The position numbers and the translations under genes are program-made. This document shows, in pieces, positions 1-10,213 of a stretch of 64,000 nt of DNA (position 1 is the first letter of the stretch; each line of letters begins with the position of its first letter). The stretch is from Bog-473 sp963843365 (GTDB lineage: Bacteria; Actinomycetota; Acidimicrobiia; Acidimicrobiales; RAAP-2). The notes below the pieces were generated by a model that was not told the origin of the DNA, ran no database searches, and saw nothing but the letters and a program-made list of their open reading frames with translations. The stretch is from NCBI GenBank assembly GCA_963843365.1, contig CAWJKG010000002.1, forward strand, positions 310,001-374,000. Direction: 5' to 3'.

Positions 1-1
1 C

Positions 2-397
2 CCTGCTCCGGCACCGGCGGTGGAGGACGAGGTGCCCACGGTGCAACGCGACGTGACCGCCGAGGTCGACGGCCGGCGCTTCTCGGTCCGCCTCTGGGTG
101 CCCGATCTGGGCACCGCGGCCGCCCCCGGGCGCGTGGCGGCACGGCCCAAGCGCGCCGCGGCAGCGGCGGCGGCCGGGACGGGCTCGGGCCAGGTCACCG
201 TCCCCATGCAGGGCACGATCGTCAAGGTTCTGGTGGACGTGGGCGACGTGGTCGAGGTGGGCCAGTCGATCTGCCTGCTCGAAGCCATGAAGATGGAGAA
301 CGCCGTGGCAGCGGAGAAGGACGGTGTGGTGAAGGAGATCAAGGTGGGCGCGGGCGACTCGGTCGGTGCGGGCGATGTCGTGGCGGTCATCGAGTAG
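2..397 (+). CDS. Biotin carboxyl carrier domain of an acyl-CoA carboxylase (5' end outside window)
   Basis: This is a biotinyl domain that carries CO2 between the biotin carboxylase and carboxyltransferase sites of an acetyl-, propionyl- or methylcrotonyl-CoA carboxylase. The biotinylation motif AMKMEN is present, with the acceptor lysine about residue 91 counting from the GTG at 20. It sits in the usual MQGTIVKV...GDVV...VIE half-barrels near the C-terminus. An Ala/Pro-rich linker precedes it, and the frame is open to the window edge, so this is probably the tail of a longer alpha subunit. GTG 20 would also allow a free carrier protein. The next gene starts directly after the stop, so the two are probably co-transcribed. 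Confidence 0.85.
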   Translation, partial: PAPAPAVEDEVPTVQRDVTAEVDGRRFSVRLWVPDLGTAAAPGRVAARPKRAAAAAAAGTGSGQVTVPMQGTIVKVLVDVGDVVEVGQSICLLEAMKMENAVAAEKDGVVKEIKVGAGDSVGAGDVVAVIE

Positions 398-1567
398 ATG
401 CCGGCAACCGCGTCGTCGGCCAAGGACGCCGCCGCTGCGGTCGTCGAACGGCACCTGGACCAGCTCGTCTCGCTGAGCCACTCAGTCCACGCCACCCCGG
501 AACTCTGCTTCGGCGAGACCACGTCCGCCCGCGCCGTGGCCGACGCACTGCGCGCCGGGGGCCTCGCGGTCGACGAAGGCGTCTACAACCTGCCGACCGC
601 GCTCGAGTCGCGCGCGGGCGACGGGGAGCTGGTGGTGGCGATGTGCGCGGAGTACGACGCGCTCCCCGACATCGGCCACGCCTGCGGGCACAACATCATC
701 GCCGCCACCGCAGTCGGGGCCGGCCTGGCGCTCGCCGCGGTGGCCGACGAGCTCGGACTGACCGTCCGCGTGCTCGGCACGCCGGCCGAGGAGGGCGGCG
801 GCGGCAAGGTCTTGATGCTCGAGCGGGGCGCCTTCGCCGGCGTCCACGCCGCCATGATGGTGCACCCCTGGCCGACGGAGAGGCTCACGGGGAGCTGCCT
901 CGCCGTCGCCCACTTCGACGTCCACTTCTCCGGGCGCGAGGCACACGCGTCGGCCGCGCCCTGGGAGGGGGTGAACGCGCAGGACGCCCTGACCATCGCC
1001 CAGGTCTCCATCGCCCTGCTCCGCCAGCAGCTGCCGCCCGGGGACCAGGTGCACGGCGTGGTCACCCAGAGTTCGTCGGCGGCCAACATCATCCCCGCCG
1101 CGGTGACGGCCCGGTACATGGCCCGTTCCCGCACCGCCGCGGGCCTGGCCGCCCTGCGGCCGCGGGTCGACGCCTGCTTCGAGGCGGGCGCGCTGGCCTC
1201 GGGCTGCTCGGTCCGCTACGAGGAGCTCGCACCCGTCTACTCGCACATGGAGGCGGATCCCGTCCTCCTGCAGGCCTATCGCGCCAACGCCGAGGCGCTC
1301 GGGCGCCACTTCGACGCCGACGACAGCGGCGCGCCACTGCCCACCTTCTCGACGGACATGGCCAACGTCTCGCTCGCCGTGCCCACCATCCACCCGCTCA
1401 TCGGCATTGAGACTGGCGGCGCCGTCAACCACCAGCGTGAGTTCGCGGCCGCCTGCATCACGCCGTCGGCCGACGCCGCCGTGCGGGACGGCGCCATCGC
1501 GCTGGCCTGGACGGCCATCGATGCCGCCACGGACCCTGCCCTGCGCAGCCGCCTGCTCGGCGCGTGA
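398..1567 (+). CDS. M20-family amidohydrolase (AbgB / aminoacylase-like)
   Basis: A metal-dependent peptidase-like amidohydrolase of 389 residues, of the family that cleaves N-acyl amino acids or p-aminobenzoyl-glutamate. The metal-site motifs are visible: HACGH (His94, Cys96, His98), the Glu pair in PAEEGGGGK (about 131-132) and HPWP (His156). A dimerisation domain follows around residues 170-290. ATG 398 lies directly behind the upstream stop codon. The stop overlaps the start of the downstream ABM gene by 4 bp, so translational coupling is likely. The substrate cannot be told from the sequence. Confidence 0.85.
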   Translation: MPATASSAKDAAAAVVERHLDQLVSLSHSVHATPELCFGETTSARAVADALRAGGLAVDEGVYNLPTALESRAGDGELVVAMCAEYDALPDIGHACGHNIIAATAVGAGLALAAVADELGLTVRVLGTPAEEGGGGKVLMLERGAFAGVHAAMMVHPWPTERLTGSCLAVAHFDVHFSGREAHASAAPWEGVNAQDALTIAQVSIALLRQQLPPGDQVHGVVTQSSSAANIIPAAVTARYMARSRTAAGLAALRPRVDACFEAGALASGCSVRYEELAPVYSHMEADPVLLQAYRANAEALGRHFDADDSGAPLPTFSTDMANVSLAVPTIHPLIGIETGGAVNHQREFAAACITPSADAAVRDGAIALAWTAIDAATDPALRSRLLGA

Positions 1568-1860
1568 TCACGGAGCACGCACTCCTCGAAGTGGTTCCCG
1601 GGCAGGAGGAGGCCTTCGTCGCGGCCATGGGCTCCGCCAAGCGGCACATCGCCGCCAGCCCCGGCTTCGTCTCCCTCCGGGTCGAGCGGTGCCTCGAGCG
1701 GCCCCACTGCTTCCTCCTTCTCGTCGAGTGGGAACACCTGGAGGACCACACGGAGGGGTTCCGGGGCTCGGCCGCCTACCAGGAATGGCGGGCCGCCCTG
1801 CACCACTTCTACGACCCCTTTCCCGTCGTCGAGCATTTCGAGTCGATCGTCACCGCCTGA
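1564..1860 (+). CDS. Antibiotic-biosynthesis-monooxygenase (ABM) domain protein
   Basis: A 98-residue ferredoxin-fold dimeric barrel protein of the ABM family. Members include cofactor-free monooxygenases, haem-degrading enzymes and many proteins of unknown role. The LLEVVPGQEEAF opening, the SPGF turn and the FLLLVEWE strand are typical. The GTG start overlaps the stop of the amidohydrolase (GTGA), so it is the last gene of the short operon that begins at the window edge. No specific substrate can be assigned. Confidence 0.75.
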   Translation: MITEHALLEVVPGQEEAFVAAMGSAKRHIAASPGFVSLRVERCLERPHCFLLLVEWEHLEDHTEGFRGSAAYQEWRAALHHFYDPFPVVEHFESIVTA

Positions 1861-1983
1861 CCGCACGCGGCCCTGTGCTCCGCGTCCGGCGTCGGCGTCC
1901 CGTCACGGCTCCGTAACCGGATTCCAAGGCCTCGGCCAGCTGTCTCGCGGCTCGGGTTGAACGGGACGGGACATGCTCGTTCC

Positions 1984-2277
1984 ATGCAGATCATCACCCT
2001 CGAATCGTGCCACAGCACCTGGATCTTCGACACCCGCCACTTGCGCTTCTGCCGCATTCTGCGCGGGATCGCCGTCGGGCGGCGCCACATCTCGACCGAA
2101 TGGCGGCCCTACTGGGAGCTCGAGATCGATCCCCACGGCAGGACGTTCACGGTGTTCCTGAACGAGGCCCGGTCCCGTCTGGTGCGTGCGACGATGCACA
2201 CGCAGACGTGTGCCGTGTGCGGGAGCTCGCGGACCTCCGAACTGTCCCTCGAGGAGATTCAGCGCGCCGTGGCCTGA
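1984..2277 (+). CDS. Small protein of unknown function
   Basis: A 97-residue protein that I do not recognise. It starts with an alternating hydrophobic segment and has an aromatic centre (EWRPYWELEID). A CAVCG motif near the C-terminus could form half of a metal site or a redox pair. An in-frame TTG at 1957 would add nine residues, but ATG 1984 is the more likely start. It stands alone, about 120 bp after the ABM gene and 50 bp before the TPR gene. Confidence 0.55.
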   Translation: MQIITLESCHSTWIFDTRHLRFCRILRGIAVGRRHISTEWRPYWELEIDPHGRTFTVFLNEARSRLVRATMHTQTCAVCGSSRTSELSLEEIQRAVA

Positions 2278-2330
2278 GCGGCGACCGACGCGGACCGGGA
2301 TCCGCCAAGCGCCGGTAACGTCGGCTCGCA

Positions 2331-3140
2331 ATGGACGAGCAGCAGGCCCGGCTGGTGGAGGAAGCCCGCCTCCTCCTCGACGCCCGCCAGGAGCTCTACG
2401 GGGGGTCCGATCCCACGACGTGCGACGCCATGGTCACCTTGGCGCGTGCCCTCCGCGACGCCGGACAGCTGCGCGAGGCCGAGGGGGTGTTGTCGACGAC
2501 CCTCAGCCTGCTCGACCGATCACCGGAGTCGAACGCCACCCGCGTGCGCTGGGCCGAGTTCAACCTGGCGATCGTTCTCGACCGTCTGGGCGATCTCGAG
2601 ACGGCCCGGCGGCTCTGGGCACAGGTGCTGGCGTCCTCCGACCGTGACGACGGCACCGACAGCGAGCTCTCGCTGCAGACGGCCATCAACCCGGCCATCA
2701 CGTTGCGCAAGCTGAAGCGCTACGGCGACGAGCTCCCCTTGCGGGTGCGGGTCCTCGAATCGGCCCGACGTCTCGCCGGCACCGACAGCGTGGAGGCCGC
2801 CCGGGCCGAAGTCGATCTGGCCCAGACCCAGCGCCACCTCGGGAACCATGCGTTGGCACTCGAGCTGTTCACCGGGGCCCTCGAGGGCCTGGAACGAAAT
2901 GGTGCGGACCAGCGGTCCATCCTCTACCAGAAGTGGGCCATTGCCACCGAGCTGCTGGCGCTCAAACGGCGGCCGGAGGCGGCGCAGATGTTCGACGAGG
3001 TGGTCGCCGGCGCCGTCGAGCATCTGGAGCCCGACGATCCGTTCCGGCGCAGCGCGCTGCGGCAGCGGCGCGCGTACTCGCTCATGGCCAAGGTCCCCCG
3101 GCTGGGTCGCCGGTCGCACCCTGGCGGACCCGGCGAGTGA
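2331..3140 (+). CDS. Tetratricopeptide-repeat protein
   Basis: A 269-residue all-helical protein of TPR-like units, such as MVTLARALRDAGQLREAEGV and later helices carrying the same Ala/Leu/Gly pattern. This kind of superhelix mediates protein-protein contacts. No signal peptide or membrane helix is visible, so it is probably cytosolic. The final 20 or so residues turn Arg/Gly/Pro-rich, unlike the repeats. That could be a natural tail or the effect of a late frameshift, as this part of the window has many. Confidence 0.7.
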   Translation: MDEQQARLVEEARLLLDARQELYGGSDPTTCDAMVTLARALRDAGQLREAEGVLSTTLSLLDRSPESNATRVRWAEFNLAIVLDRLGDLETARRLWAQVLASSDRDDGTDSELSLQTAINPAITLRKLKRYGDELPLRVRVLESARRLAGTDSVEAARAEVDLAQTQRHLGNHALALELFTGALEGLERNGADQRSILYQKWAIATELLALKRRPEAAQMFDEVVAGAVEHLEPDDPFRRSALRQRRAYSLMAKVPRLGRRSHPGGPGE

Positions 3141-3163
3141 CGTCGCCCGGGCAAGCCGCCGGC

Positions 3164-3828
3164 TCAGGCGTCGGGCCCGACGAACATGTCGAGGCACCCG
3201 TCGAGCCCGAGGATCTCAATGTCCGGGCGCCGGCGGCGCTCCCAGGCCTCGCGGCCCAGGCGGAAGCGGATGGTGCGCCCCGACCCGTCGCGGCGGTGGC
3301 CTCTCGCCTCGCCGTTCTCCTCGTAGCCGACGGCGCGCGAGGTGGCCAGGGAGGCCGCGTTGTCCTCGAAGGCGCCGCTCAGCGCCTCCTCGGCGCCGAG
3401 GCCGGCGAAGGCCAGGTGCAGGACCGCCTCGCGCATCTCCCGGCCCAGGCCCTGCCCCTGGTGGGCCCGGCCGAGCCACGAACCCGTCTCGACCGAACGC
3501 ACGGCGCGGAAGTGCTCCGCCCTCGAGGTCCTGCACGCCGACGGGCTTCCCGTCCACGAAGACGCCGCACGGTGAGCGTCCAGTTCTCCGGCGACCAGTT
3601 GGCGCGGTGCCGCCACATCCACTGCGCGGCCTCCCGGGCGCGCTGCCCGGGCTCGGCGTCGGTCCACGGGACGAAGAAGGGCATCGTCCCGGGGTCGTGG
3701 ATGCCCGCGTCGATCAGCTCGACGAAGTCGGCGAAATCCGTCTTCGCGGAGCAGGCGCAGCTCCAGGCGCGGCGTGCGGACGACGAGGTCGAACAGGGGC
3801 CAGAACCGGGTCGGGCCCTCCCCGCCAC
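3164..3828 (-). CDS. GNAT-family N-acetyltransferase (frameshifted)
   Basis: Pieces in different frames join into one RimJ/RimL-type acetyltransferase. The N-terminal part reads RTPRLELRLL then DFADFVELIDAGIHDP. The C-terminal part has the acetyl-CoA loop HQGQGLGREMREAVLHLAF and the ENAAS-like FEDNAASLATSRAVGY stretch. Frame changes are needed near 3800, 3745, 3570 and 3530. It follows the methylmalonyl-CoA mutase gene on the same strand by 5 bp, so the two are probably co-transcribed. The clustered single-base shifts suggest sequence error, though real decay cannot be excluded. Confidence 0.65.
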
Positions 3829-3833
3829 TGCGC

Positions 3834-5444
3834 TCAGCCCCCGGGCTGGTAGACGCCGAACTCCGCCCGCAGGACGTCGGACACCTCGCCCAGCGTGGCC
3901 ATCTGCTTGAGGGCGGCCTTCATCGGGACGAGCAGGTTGCCGTCGCCCTTGGCCGTCTCGGCGACGTCGGCCAGCGCCCGGTCCACCGCGGCCTGGTCGC
4001 GCTCGGCCCGCACCGACCGCGTGCGGTCGATCTGGATCTGCTGGAGCTTCACGTCGATCGGGAAGACCTCGGTGGGCTCCTCCTCGGCGTCGGTGAAGCG
4101 GTTGACGCCGACGACCACCTTCTCGCCGTCGTCGACCGCCTTGGCGAAGCTGTAGGCGGCCGCCTCGATCTCCTCCTGCATGAACCGGGCCTCAATGGCG
4201 GCCACGGCGCCGCCGAGCTGCTCGATCCGCTCCAGGTAGTCGTTGGCCGCCTGCTCCACCTCGTCGGTCAGCGACTCCACGAAGTACGAGCCGGCCAAGC
4301 GGGTCGACCGTGTCGGCCACGCCGGACTCGAACCCGACGATCTGCTGGGTGCGCAGGGCGATCTTGGCGGCCCGGGTCGTGGGCAGGCCGAGCGCCTCGT
4401 CGAAGCCGTTGGTGTGCAGGCTCTGCGTGCCCCCGAGGGCCGCCGCCAGGCTCTGCACCGTCACCCGGACGATGTTGTTCTCGGGCTGCTGGGCCGTCAG
4501 GGTCGACCCGCCGGTCTGGGTGTGGAAGCGCAGCATCTTGGAGCGCTCGTCCTTGGCGCCGAAGCGCTCGGTCATGATGCGGGCCCACATGCGCCGCGCC
4601 GCCCGGTACTTGGCCACCTCCTCGAAGAGGTTGTTGTGCGCGTTCCAGAAGAACGAGAGCCGGGGCGCGAAGGCGTCGACGTCCATGCCGGCCGCGATGG
4701 CCGCCTCGACGTAGGCGATGCCGTTGGCCAGCGTGAAGGCGATCTCCTGCACCGCCGTCGAACCGGCCTCGCGGATGTGGTAGCCCGAGATGGAGATCGT
4801 GTTCCAGCTGGGCAGGTTGGCCGCGCAGTAGGAGAACGTGTCGACGATGAGGCGCATGGAGGGGCGCGGCGGGTAGATGTAGGTCCCGCGGGCGATGTAC
4901 TCCTTCAAGATGTCGTTCTGGATGGTGCCGCGGATCTTCTCGCTCGCCACGCCCTGCTCCTCGGCCACCAGTTGGTAGAGCAGCAGCAGGATGGCGCCGG
5001 TGGCGTTGATCGTCATGGACGTCGTGACCTTGTCCATCGGGAGGTCGGCCATGAGCAGGCGCATGTCGGCCAGCGAGTCGATGGCGACGCCGACCTTGCC
5101 GACCTCGCCCTCGGCCCGGGGGTGGTCGGAGTCGTAGCCCATCTGCGTCGGCAGGTCGAAGGCGCACGACAGGCCGGTCTGGCCCGGCGTCGAGGAGGAA
5201 CTTGAAGCGCTGGTTGGTCTGCCTCGGCCGAGCCGAAGCCGGCGTACTGGCGCATCGTCCACAGCTTCGAGCGGTACATCTGCGGGTGGACGCCCCGGGT
5301 GTAGGGGAAGGCCCCGGGCTCGCCCAGCTGGGCCGCCGGGTCCCAGCCCTCCAGGTCGTCGGCGCGGTAGACGGGATGGATGGCGATGCCCGAGTCGGTG
5401 CGGCGCTCGGGGCTGTCCTGGGGGTCCTTCTTCTCCGGTGTCAC
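3834..5444 (-). CDS. Methylmalonyl-CoA mutase, large (catalytic) subunit without B12 domain (frameshifted)
   Basis: The enzyme interconverts methylmalonyl-CoA and succinyl-CoA using adenosylcobalamin. Three frames join into about 535 residues. They hold TRGVHPQMYR, TMRQYAGFG, CAFDLPTQMGYDSDHPR, NDILKEYIARGTYIYPP, ISGYHIREAGSTA and HTQTGGSTLTAQQP. The Tyr of RQYAG and the Arg of IARGTY match the pair that marks methylmalonyl-CoA specificity; isobutyryl-CoA mutase has Phe and Gln there. The protein ends after the barrel, so the cobalamin-binding subunit must be a separate gene, not seen here. Frame changes lie near 4305 and 5195-5235. The GTG at 5444 is the likely start. Confidence 0.85.
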
Positions 5445-5503
5445 GGCAACGAGACTACGGAGGATCCCGGGGACACCGGGCCACACGCGGGCAGACTACG
5501 GGC

Positions 5504-5956
5504 GTGGACGACGCCCCAGAACCTGTTTTCTCGCACTTCGGCATCTGCGTCAGCGACCTGGAGCGGTCGCTGCGCTTCTACTGCGACGGGCTCGGCTTCG
5601 AGAAGGCCGAGTCGCACGCCATCGGCTCCGAGTTCGCCGCGCTCATGGAATCTGCCCGACGTCGCGGTCACGTCGCAGTTCATCCGCCGGGGCCCGACCG
5701 CCATTGAGCTCCTGGCCTTCAGGAGCCCGCGCCCTTCGGCGCGCGCGAGCGCCGGGCGGTCAACCAGCTCGGGCTGACCCACCTGTCCTTCCGGGTGCGC
5801 GACGTGGCGGGCACGGCGGCCCGGATCGTCGAGCTGGGTGGCGCCGTCGTCGAGTCGAGCCGCACCACCATCGACCTCGGCGGGACGGCGCTCGAGTTCG
5901 TCTACTGCACCGACCCCGACGGGGTGCGGGTCGAGCTGATGGACCTCGGCGGCTGA
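5504..5956 (+). CDS. VOC-superfamily (glyoxalase/dioxygenase-fold) protein (frameshifted)
   Basis: A metal-binding beta-alpha-beta-beta-beta protein. The first module reads FSHFGICVSDLERSLRFYCD and the second LTHLSFRVRDVAGTAARIVE, ending DPDGVRVELMD. Two single-base shifts, near 5650 and 5720, split it into three pieces. It is divergent from methylmalonyl-CoA mutase, which raises the idea of methylmalonyl-CoA epimerase. The diagnostic epimerase residues are not clear, so I leave it as VOC. The start is the GTG at 5504. The end overlaps the tail of the convergent CtaG-like gene. Confidence 0.7.
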
Positions 5957-6874
5957 TCGGGCACCGGGCCCGCCGCGGCGGCCTCGGCCGACGCCTGCGC
6001 GTCGAGCTCGCGGTCGACGCGCACCGCCCTGCGCTCGTCCATGTGCATCCAGCGCAGGGCGACGGGGATCATCGGCCACAGCATCAGCGTGTCGCCGACC
6101 ACCCACATGATGTCGCCGCCGATGTGGAGGTCGGTGACGTAGGACGGGCCCCAGGTCCGGTGGGTGGCGAAGTAGGCCGGGAACATCTCGTGGGTCGCGC
6201 CGGCCAGCGACAGCCCCGTGAAGGTGTCGATCGGGATCGCCATGAAGAGGTAGAAGAACTGCAGCGCGGGGTGGAGCCGGTAGCAGTTGGGGTCGTTCCC
6301 GAAGATCTGGCGCCAGAAGAGGTAGCCCACGAGCAGGAACGCCAGGTGCTCCGCGTTGTGGACGCTCTCGTGCGTGAGCGTGTAGTTGTACCAGACCGTC
6401 AGGTGGCTGACCGGGATGACGACGGCGTAGAGGATGAAGGCCACGATCGGGTTCCCGAAGAACTTGGCCGACGCGGGAGCGCAGCGCCTCGGTGACGACC
6501 ACGTGTGCCGTCCCGGACGTGGCGCGCCAGGCCAGCTCGCAGCGGGGAGGCGATGGCGAAGAGCGGCGCCGCCACCATGATGAGGATCAGGTGCTGGACC
6601 ATGTGGTCCCAGAAGAGCTCGCCGTCGTAGACGCCGACGAAGCTGAAGATGGCGATCGCCGGTGGTGCAGCAGCGCGCCGATCCAGGCCGACCGTCTTGC
6701 CGACCGACCACGGGTGGCGCGGGTGCAGGGCGTTGTTGCGCCGCACGCCCCACAGGTAGAGGGCGAGGGCGGCCACGATCATCGCCACCGGCACGAAGTC
6801 GAACTGGGTGGAGAAGAACTGCGAGCCTCCGCAGCGGCGGGAAGCCCCGCGTCGGCGAGCGCGGCGATCACCAC
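5902..6874 (-). CDS. CtaG-like (caa3-type) cytochrome c oxidase assembly membrane protein (frameshifted)
   Basis: A polytopic membrane protein of the caa3_CtaG family, linked to assembly of cytochrome c oxidase. Recognisable segments are FDFVPVAMIVAALALYLWGV, DGELFWDHMVQHLILIMVAA (the DHMxQHL signature), NPIVAFILYAVVIPVSHLT and HTWGP-like loops with conserved His. Frame changes are needed near 6500, around 6660-6700 and near 6830. GTG codons at 6871 and 6874 are candidate starts. It lies about 20 bp downstream of the aldo/keto reductase on the same strand. The last 20 residues overlap the convergent VOC gene and may be an artefact. Confidence 0.7.
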
Positions 6875-6892
6875 AAGACGGTACCGCCGCGG

Positions 6893-7904
6893 TCAGCCGT
6901 GCTGCCAAATGCGCTGTGGAGACGCTCCGGGTGCCGTAGAGGGCGGCGTCGCGTCGAGGAGAGCCAGCTCCTCGTCGCTGAGGCGCCAGCCGAGGGCGCC
7001 GGCGTTCTGCTCCGCCTGCTCCCGGTTCTTGGCGCCGGGGATGGGCACCGCGCCCTGGGCGATGAGCCAGGCCAGCGCCACCTGGCTCGGCGTGCGGCCC
7101 CGTGGGCCTCGCCGATGCGGCGCAGCTAGGCGACGATCGCGTCCACCTCGGCCATGGGGTGGGCCGAGAACGAGCGGCCCCTGGGCGGCGGGTTGGCCGC
7201 CGAGTACTTGCCGGTCAGACGCCCCTGCCCGATCGGCGAGTAGGCCAAGGGGACGACGCCGAGCTCGCGACAGGTGCCGATGAGCCCGACCCGGAGCGGC
7301 ATGGCCCGCAGGAGCGAGAACTCGATCTGGTTGCTGGCCAGCCGGAGCCCGCGCCTGCGCAGGGCGGCATCCATGGCCCGCATCTCCTTGGCCGAGTAGT
7401 TCGAGACGCCGACCGCCCGCACGATGCCCTCGCCGTGCGCGGCGGCCAGCGCCTCCGCCAGCGCGTCGTGGGAGCGCAGCGAGATCGGACCGTGGATCTG
7501 GTACAGGTCGATGACGTCGGTCCCCAGCCGGTCCCTCGAGCCGGCGGGCCGCCGACAGCAGTGCGGCGCGCACGTTCACCTTCCAGGGGCTCGGCATGAA
7601 CTTCGTCGCGATGACCACGCGGTTGCGCACGGCCGGCTCGGCTGCGAGCAGGCGACCGATGATGCGCTCGCTCTCGCCGCCGCCGTAGACCTCGGCGGTG
7701 TCGAAGAGGACGACGCCCGCCGCGATGCTGGCGTCCCAGGCCTCCCGGATGGTCGCCTCGGTCAGCGACTGGTCGTACCCGCCCATGCCCCAGGTGCCCT
7801 TGTCGCCCCAGGCCCACGTGCCCACGCCGAGCGGCGGGATGGCGACATCGGTGCCGGCCAGCTCGATGCGCGGCGGCGTCCGGGGAGGGCCTGGCGTCGC
7901 TCAT
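6893..7904 (-). CDS. Aldo/keto reductase (frameshifted)
   Basis: An NAD(P)H-dependent (alpha/beta)8-barrel oxidoreductase. Joined frames give RIELAGTDVAIPPLGVGTWAWG, then the catalytic Asp and Tyr in DTAEVYGGGES, Lys in VIATKF and His in DLYQIHGP. The cofactor region SPIGQGRLTGKY and the helix GAKNREQAEQNAGALGW close the protein. Frame changes fall near 7870, 7550 and 7125. The ATG at 7904 overlaps the stop of the upstream hydrolase by ATGA, so they form an operon. The physiological substrate is unknown. Confidence 0.8.
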
Positions 7905-8776
7905 GGCGCCACCGACTCCGTGGCGGCCCACGCCAGATGGTCCCTCCACGGCCGCCCGCCACTCCGCGGCGTGGGTCAGCTGGGGTGAGTGGTAGGCCCC
8001 CGCAATGACGACGCAGCCTGCCGTTGGCGACCGCGGCCGCCAGCTCCGGTGCCTGGTCCACCAGCGGGTGGTCGTGCTCGCCCACCATCACGGTCGTCGG
8101 ACACGCGATGTTCGCAAGGTTGGCCCGCAGGGACGTCGCCGTGTCGGCGGTATCGCCCATGAGCGTGGCGCCGAGTGCCTTGACGGCATACGGATCCATG
8201 CCGGCGTAGATGCCGTCCTTCTCCGCGCGCCACTGCGCCGGCGTGGCGGCCTCCATGAGCCCGTTCTCCGGTCCGTCCATGCTGAGGGTGGACGGCATGC
8301 CCCCCGCCGGGTCGAACGCGTCGATGAACCCGCGCACCAGCGAGCGGATCCCCTCGTCTTCGGGCAGGAACGACCACGCGCTGGTGTCCATCAGGATCAG
8401 CGAGCGCACGAGATCGGGCCGGGCCAGCACCAGGCCCATGACCACCCGCCCGCCCATGGAATGACCCAGCAGGTCGACCGGTCCCTCCCCCACCGCCTCG
8501 ACGAAGTCAGCCAGGTCGGCCGAGAGCTGCTCGATGGTGTAGCCCGAGAGCGCTCCGGTCTTCGTCGAGTGCCCGTGGCCCCGCTGGTCGAGCGTGACGA
8601 CGCGCCGGTCGGATGCCAGCGCGTCGACTTGGAGTGCGAAGTCGTGCGGAGGACCCGGTGTAGCCGTGGCAGAGCACGAGGGTCGGCGTTCCCGCAGGGC
8701 TGCTTCCCCGGGCGTGCCAGGTCAGGTCGACGCCGTGCGTGTGGAAGGTCTCGGCCGGGGCCGCCTGTGCTGTCAT
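7901..8776 (-). CDS. Alpha/beta-fold hydrolase (frameshifted)
   Basis: A serine hydrolase of about 290 residues. The start MTAQAAPAETFHTHG is followed by LVLCHGYTG (oxyanion region), DQRGHGHS, the nucleophile elbow GHSMGG, the Asp in VGEHDHPLVD and the His in AGAYHSPQ. All three triad members are present once the frames are joined. Shifts lie near 8650, 8020 and 7945. The stop shares the ATGA of the downstream aldo/keto reductase. The substrate is not predictable. Confidence 0.75.
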
Positions 8777-8820
8777 GCACCCTGTCTAGCTGGTGCGCCA
8801 CTCGGCTCGCGGCGGGGCGG

Positions 8821-10133
8821 CTATCCGGTGTCGCCGGAGAGGGTCTGCACCGCCGCCGCCGGCGCGGGCGAGCTCTCGGTTGCGGGGGATGCGACCGGCG
8901 CGGCGGGCGACACCGAGACGTTCGTGCACGCCCGGGCCTGGTTCCACGCCGCCAGCGCGGCCGTCGCGGCGTCTCCCGAAAGGGGTTGCGGCAGGTCGTC
9001 GACGATTGTCGCCGGCCGCCAGGTGACCTGGTCGATGTGGCGGCCGGTTGCCGTGATCACCAACGACCCGCTCGCGTTCTCCGGTGGCGTGTTGTCGTAG
9101 AAGGCGAAGTTGCCCAACCCGTAATCGACATAGGCCGAGCCGAGATAGCCGCCGCCGAGCAGCACGTGCGCGTGGGTACCGACGATGATGTCGGCACCCG
9201 CCTGCACCAGCACCTGGGCCAGCGGCTCCTGCAGCGGGTTCGGGCAGGCGTGGAGCTCGGTCCCCCAGTGGAGGTAGACGATCACCGTGTCGGCCGTCTT
9301 GCGCGCCGCCTCCACCGCCCCGACCAGGTCCTGCACGTCGTACGCGGACGCCAGTCCGGGCTGGGTGGCGGTCGCCGTCCACGCCGTCTGCAGGTCGGAG
9401 TCGATCACCTGGGTCGCCGCGATGATGGCGATGCGCTGCCCGTGGATGGTGGCGGTGTAGGGCGTGAAGGCCTGTGCCGCGTTCTGCCCGATCCCCAGAA
9501 TGGTGTAGCCCGTTTGTGTCCGCGTGCCGAGGGCCATCTGCAGGCCCGCCGGACCACAGTCCTCGCCGTGGTTGTTCGCCTCGGTGATGAGGGTCACCCC
9601 GGCGCCCTTGAACGCGCTCACCGCCGACGCGGGCGCAGAGAACACGTATTGCTTCCCTTGCGGCTGGGGACACGTGCCGTCGGTCAAGGCGGACTCGAGG
9701 TTGACCATGGAGAGGTCGACGCCCGAGAGCAGGGCCGGCACCGTCGGACCGAGGGCGTCGGAGGGGTCGGCCGCCAGCCGATCACCGAGGGTGGTGCCGG
9801 CCGGGAAGTGCACGTCCCCTCCGAAGGCGAAGGAGACGGCCTGCCCGTCGCCTTGCCAGTCCGGATCGAGGCGCGGGTTGCCCGGGCGCGGCGCAGCCGC
9901 GCCGTGACGGTGCCCCGCCCCGGCGGAGTTCTTTCCGGCGGCCGCCGGACGCCCACCACCTCGGGTGAGGGCGAGCGCGACCAACGCCGCCAGCACGAGC
10001 AGTCCGCCCGCCCAGAAGCGACGATTACGCTTGACCCGCCGCGAGGTCAGCCCGGGCCGCTCCGGCGGCCGCGTCGGTGTGTCGGCCTCGGGGACCGGGC
10101 GTGTCAGCAGGTCTGTCGGGGTCGTGGCGCCAC
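8821..10133 (-). CDS. CapA-family (poly-gamma-glutamate/capsule-type) metallophosphoesterase-fold protein
   Basis: A membrane-anchored extracellular protein of the CapA family, related to calcineurin-like phosphoesterases. Motifs seen are FAFGGDVHF, VNLESALT, TEANNHGEDCG, LHWGTELHACP and GTHAHVLLGGG. The region behind 9996 reads as a membrane helix (FWAGGLLVLAALVALAL) preceded by a Pro/Arg-rich cytosolic stretch. The in-frame GTG at 9996 would cut this helix. No start codon exists in frame above it, so a one-base error next to the GTG at 10133 is likely. A Pro/Ala/Ser tail ends the protein. Confidence 0.75.
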
Positions 10134-10213
10134 TCTAGGCAGCCGGTATCCGAAACGGCCGGCTCCGGCTCGGCTTCCCGTGCCGTCGGCGCCGCGGACC
10201 CTCCGGAACCGGG

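Noticed and set aside
5504..5956. Methylmalonyl-CoA epimerase, from its place next to the mutase
   Set aside because: Only the general VOC fold is visible and the frame is broken. The specific residues could not be confirmed.
3164..8776. A patch of pseudogenes marking a decaying region
   Set aside because: Frames are restored by one-base changes and the motifs are otherwise intact. Essential genes elsewhere in the window show the same pattern, so errors explain it better.
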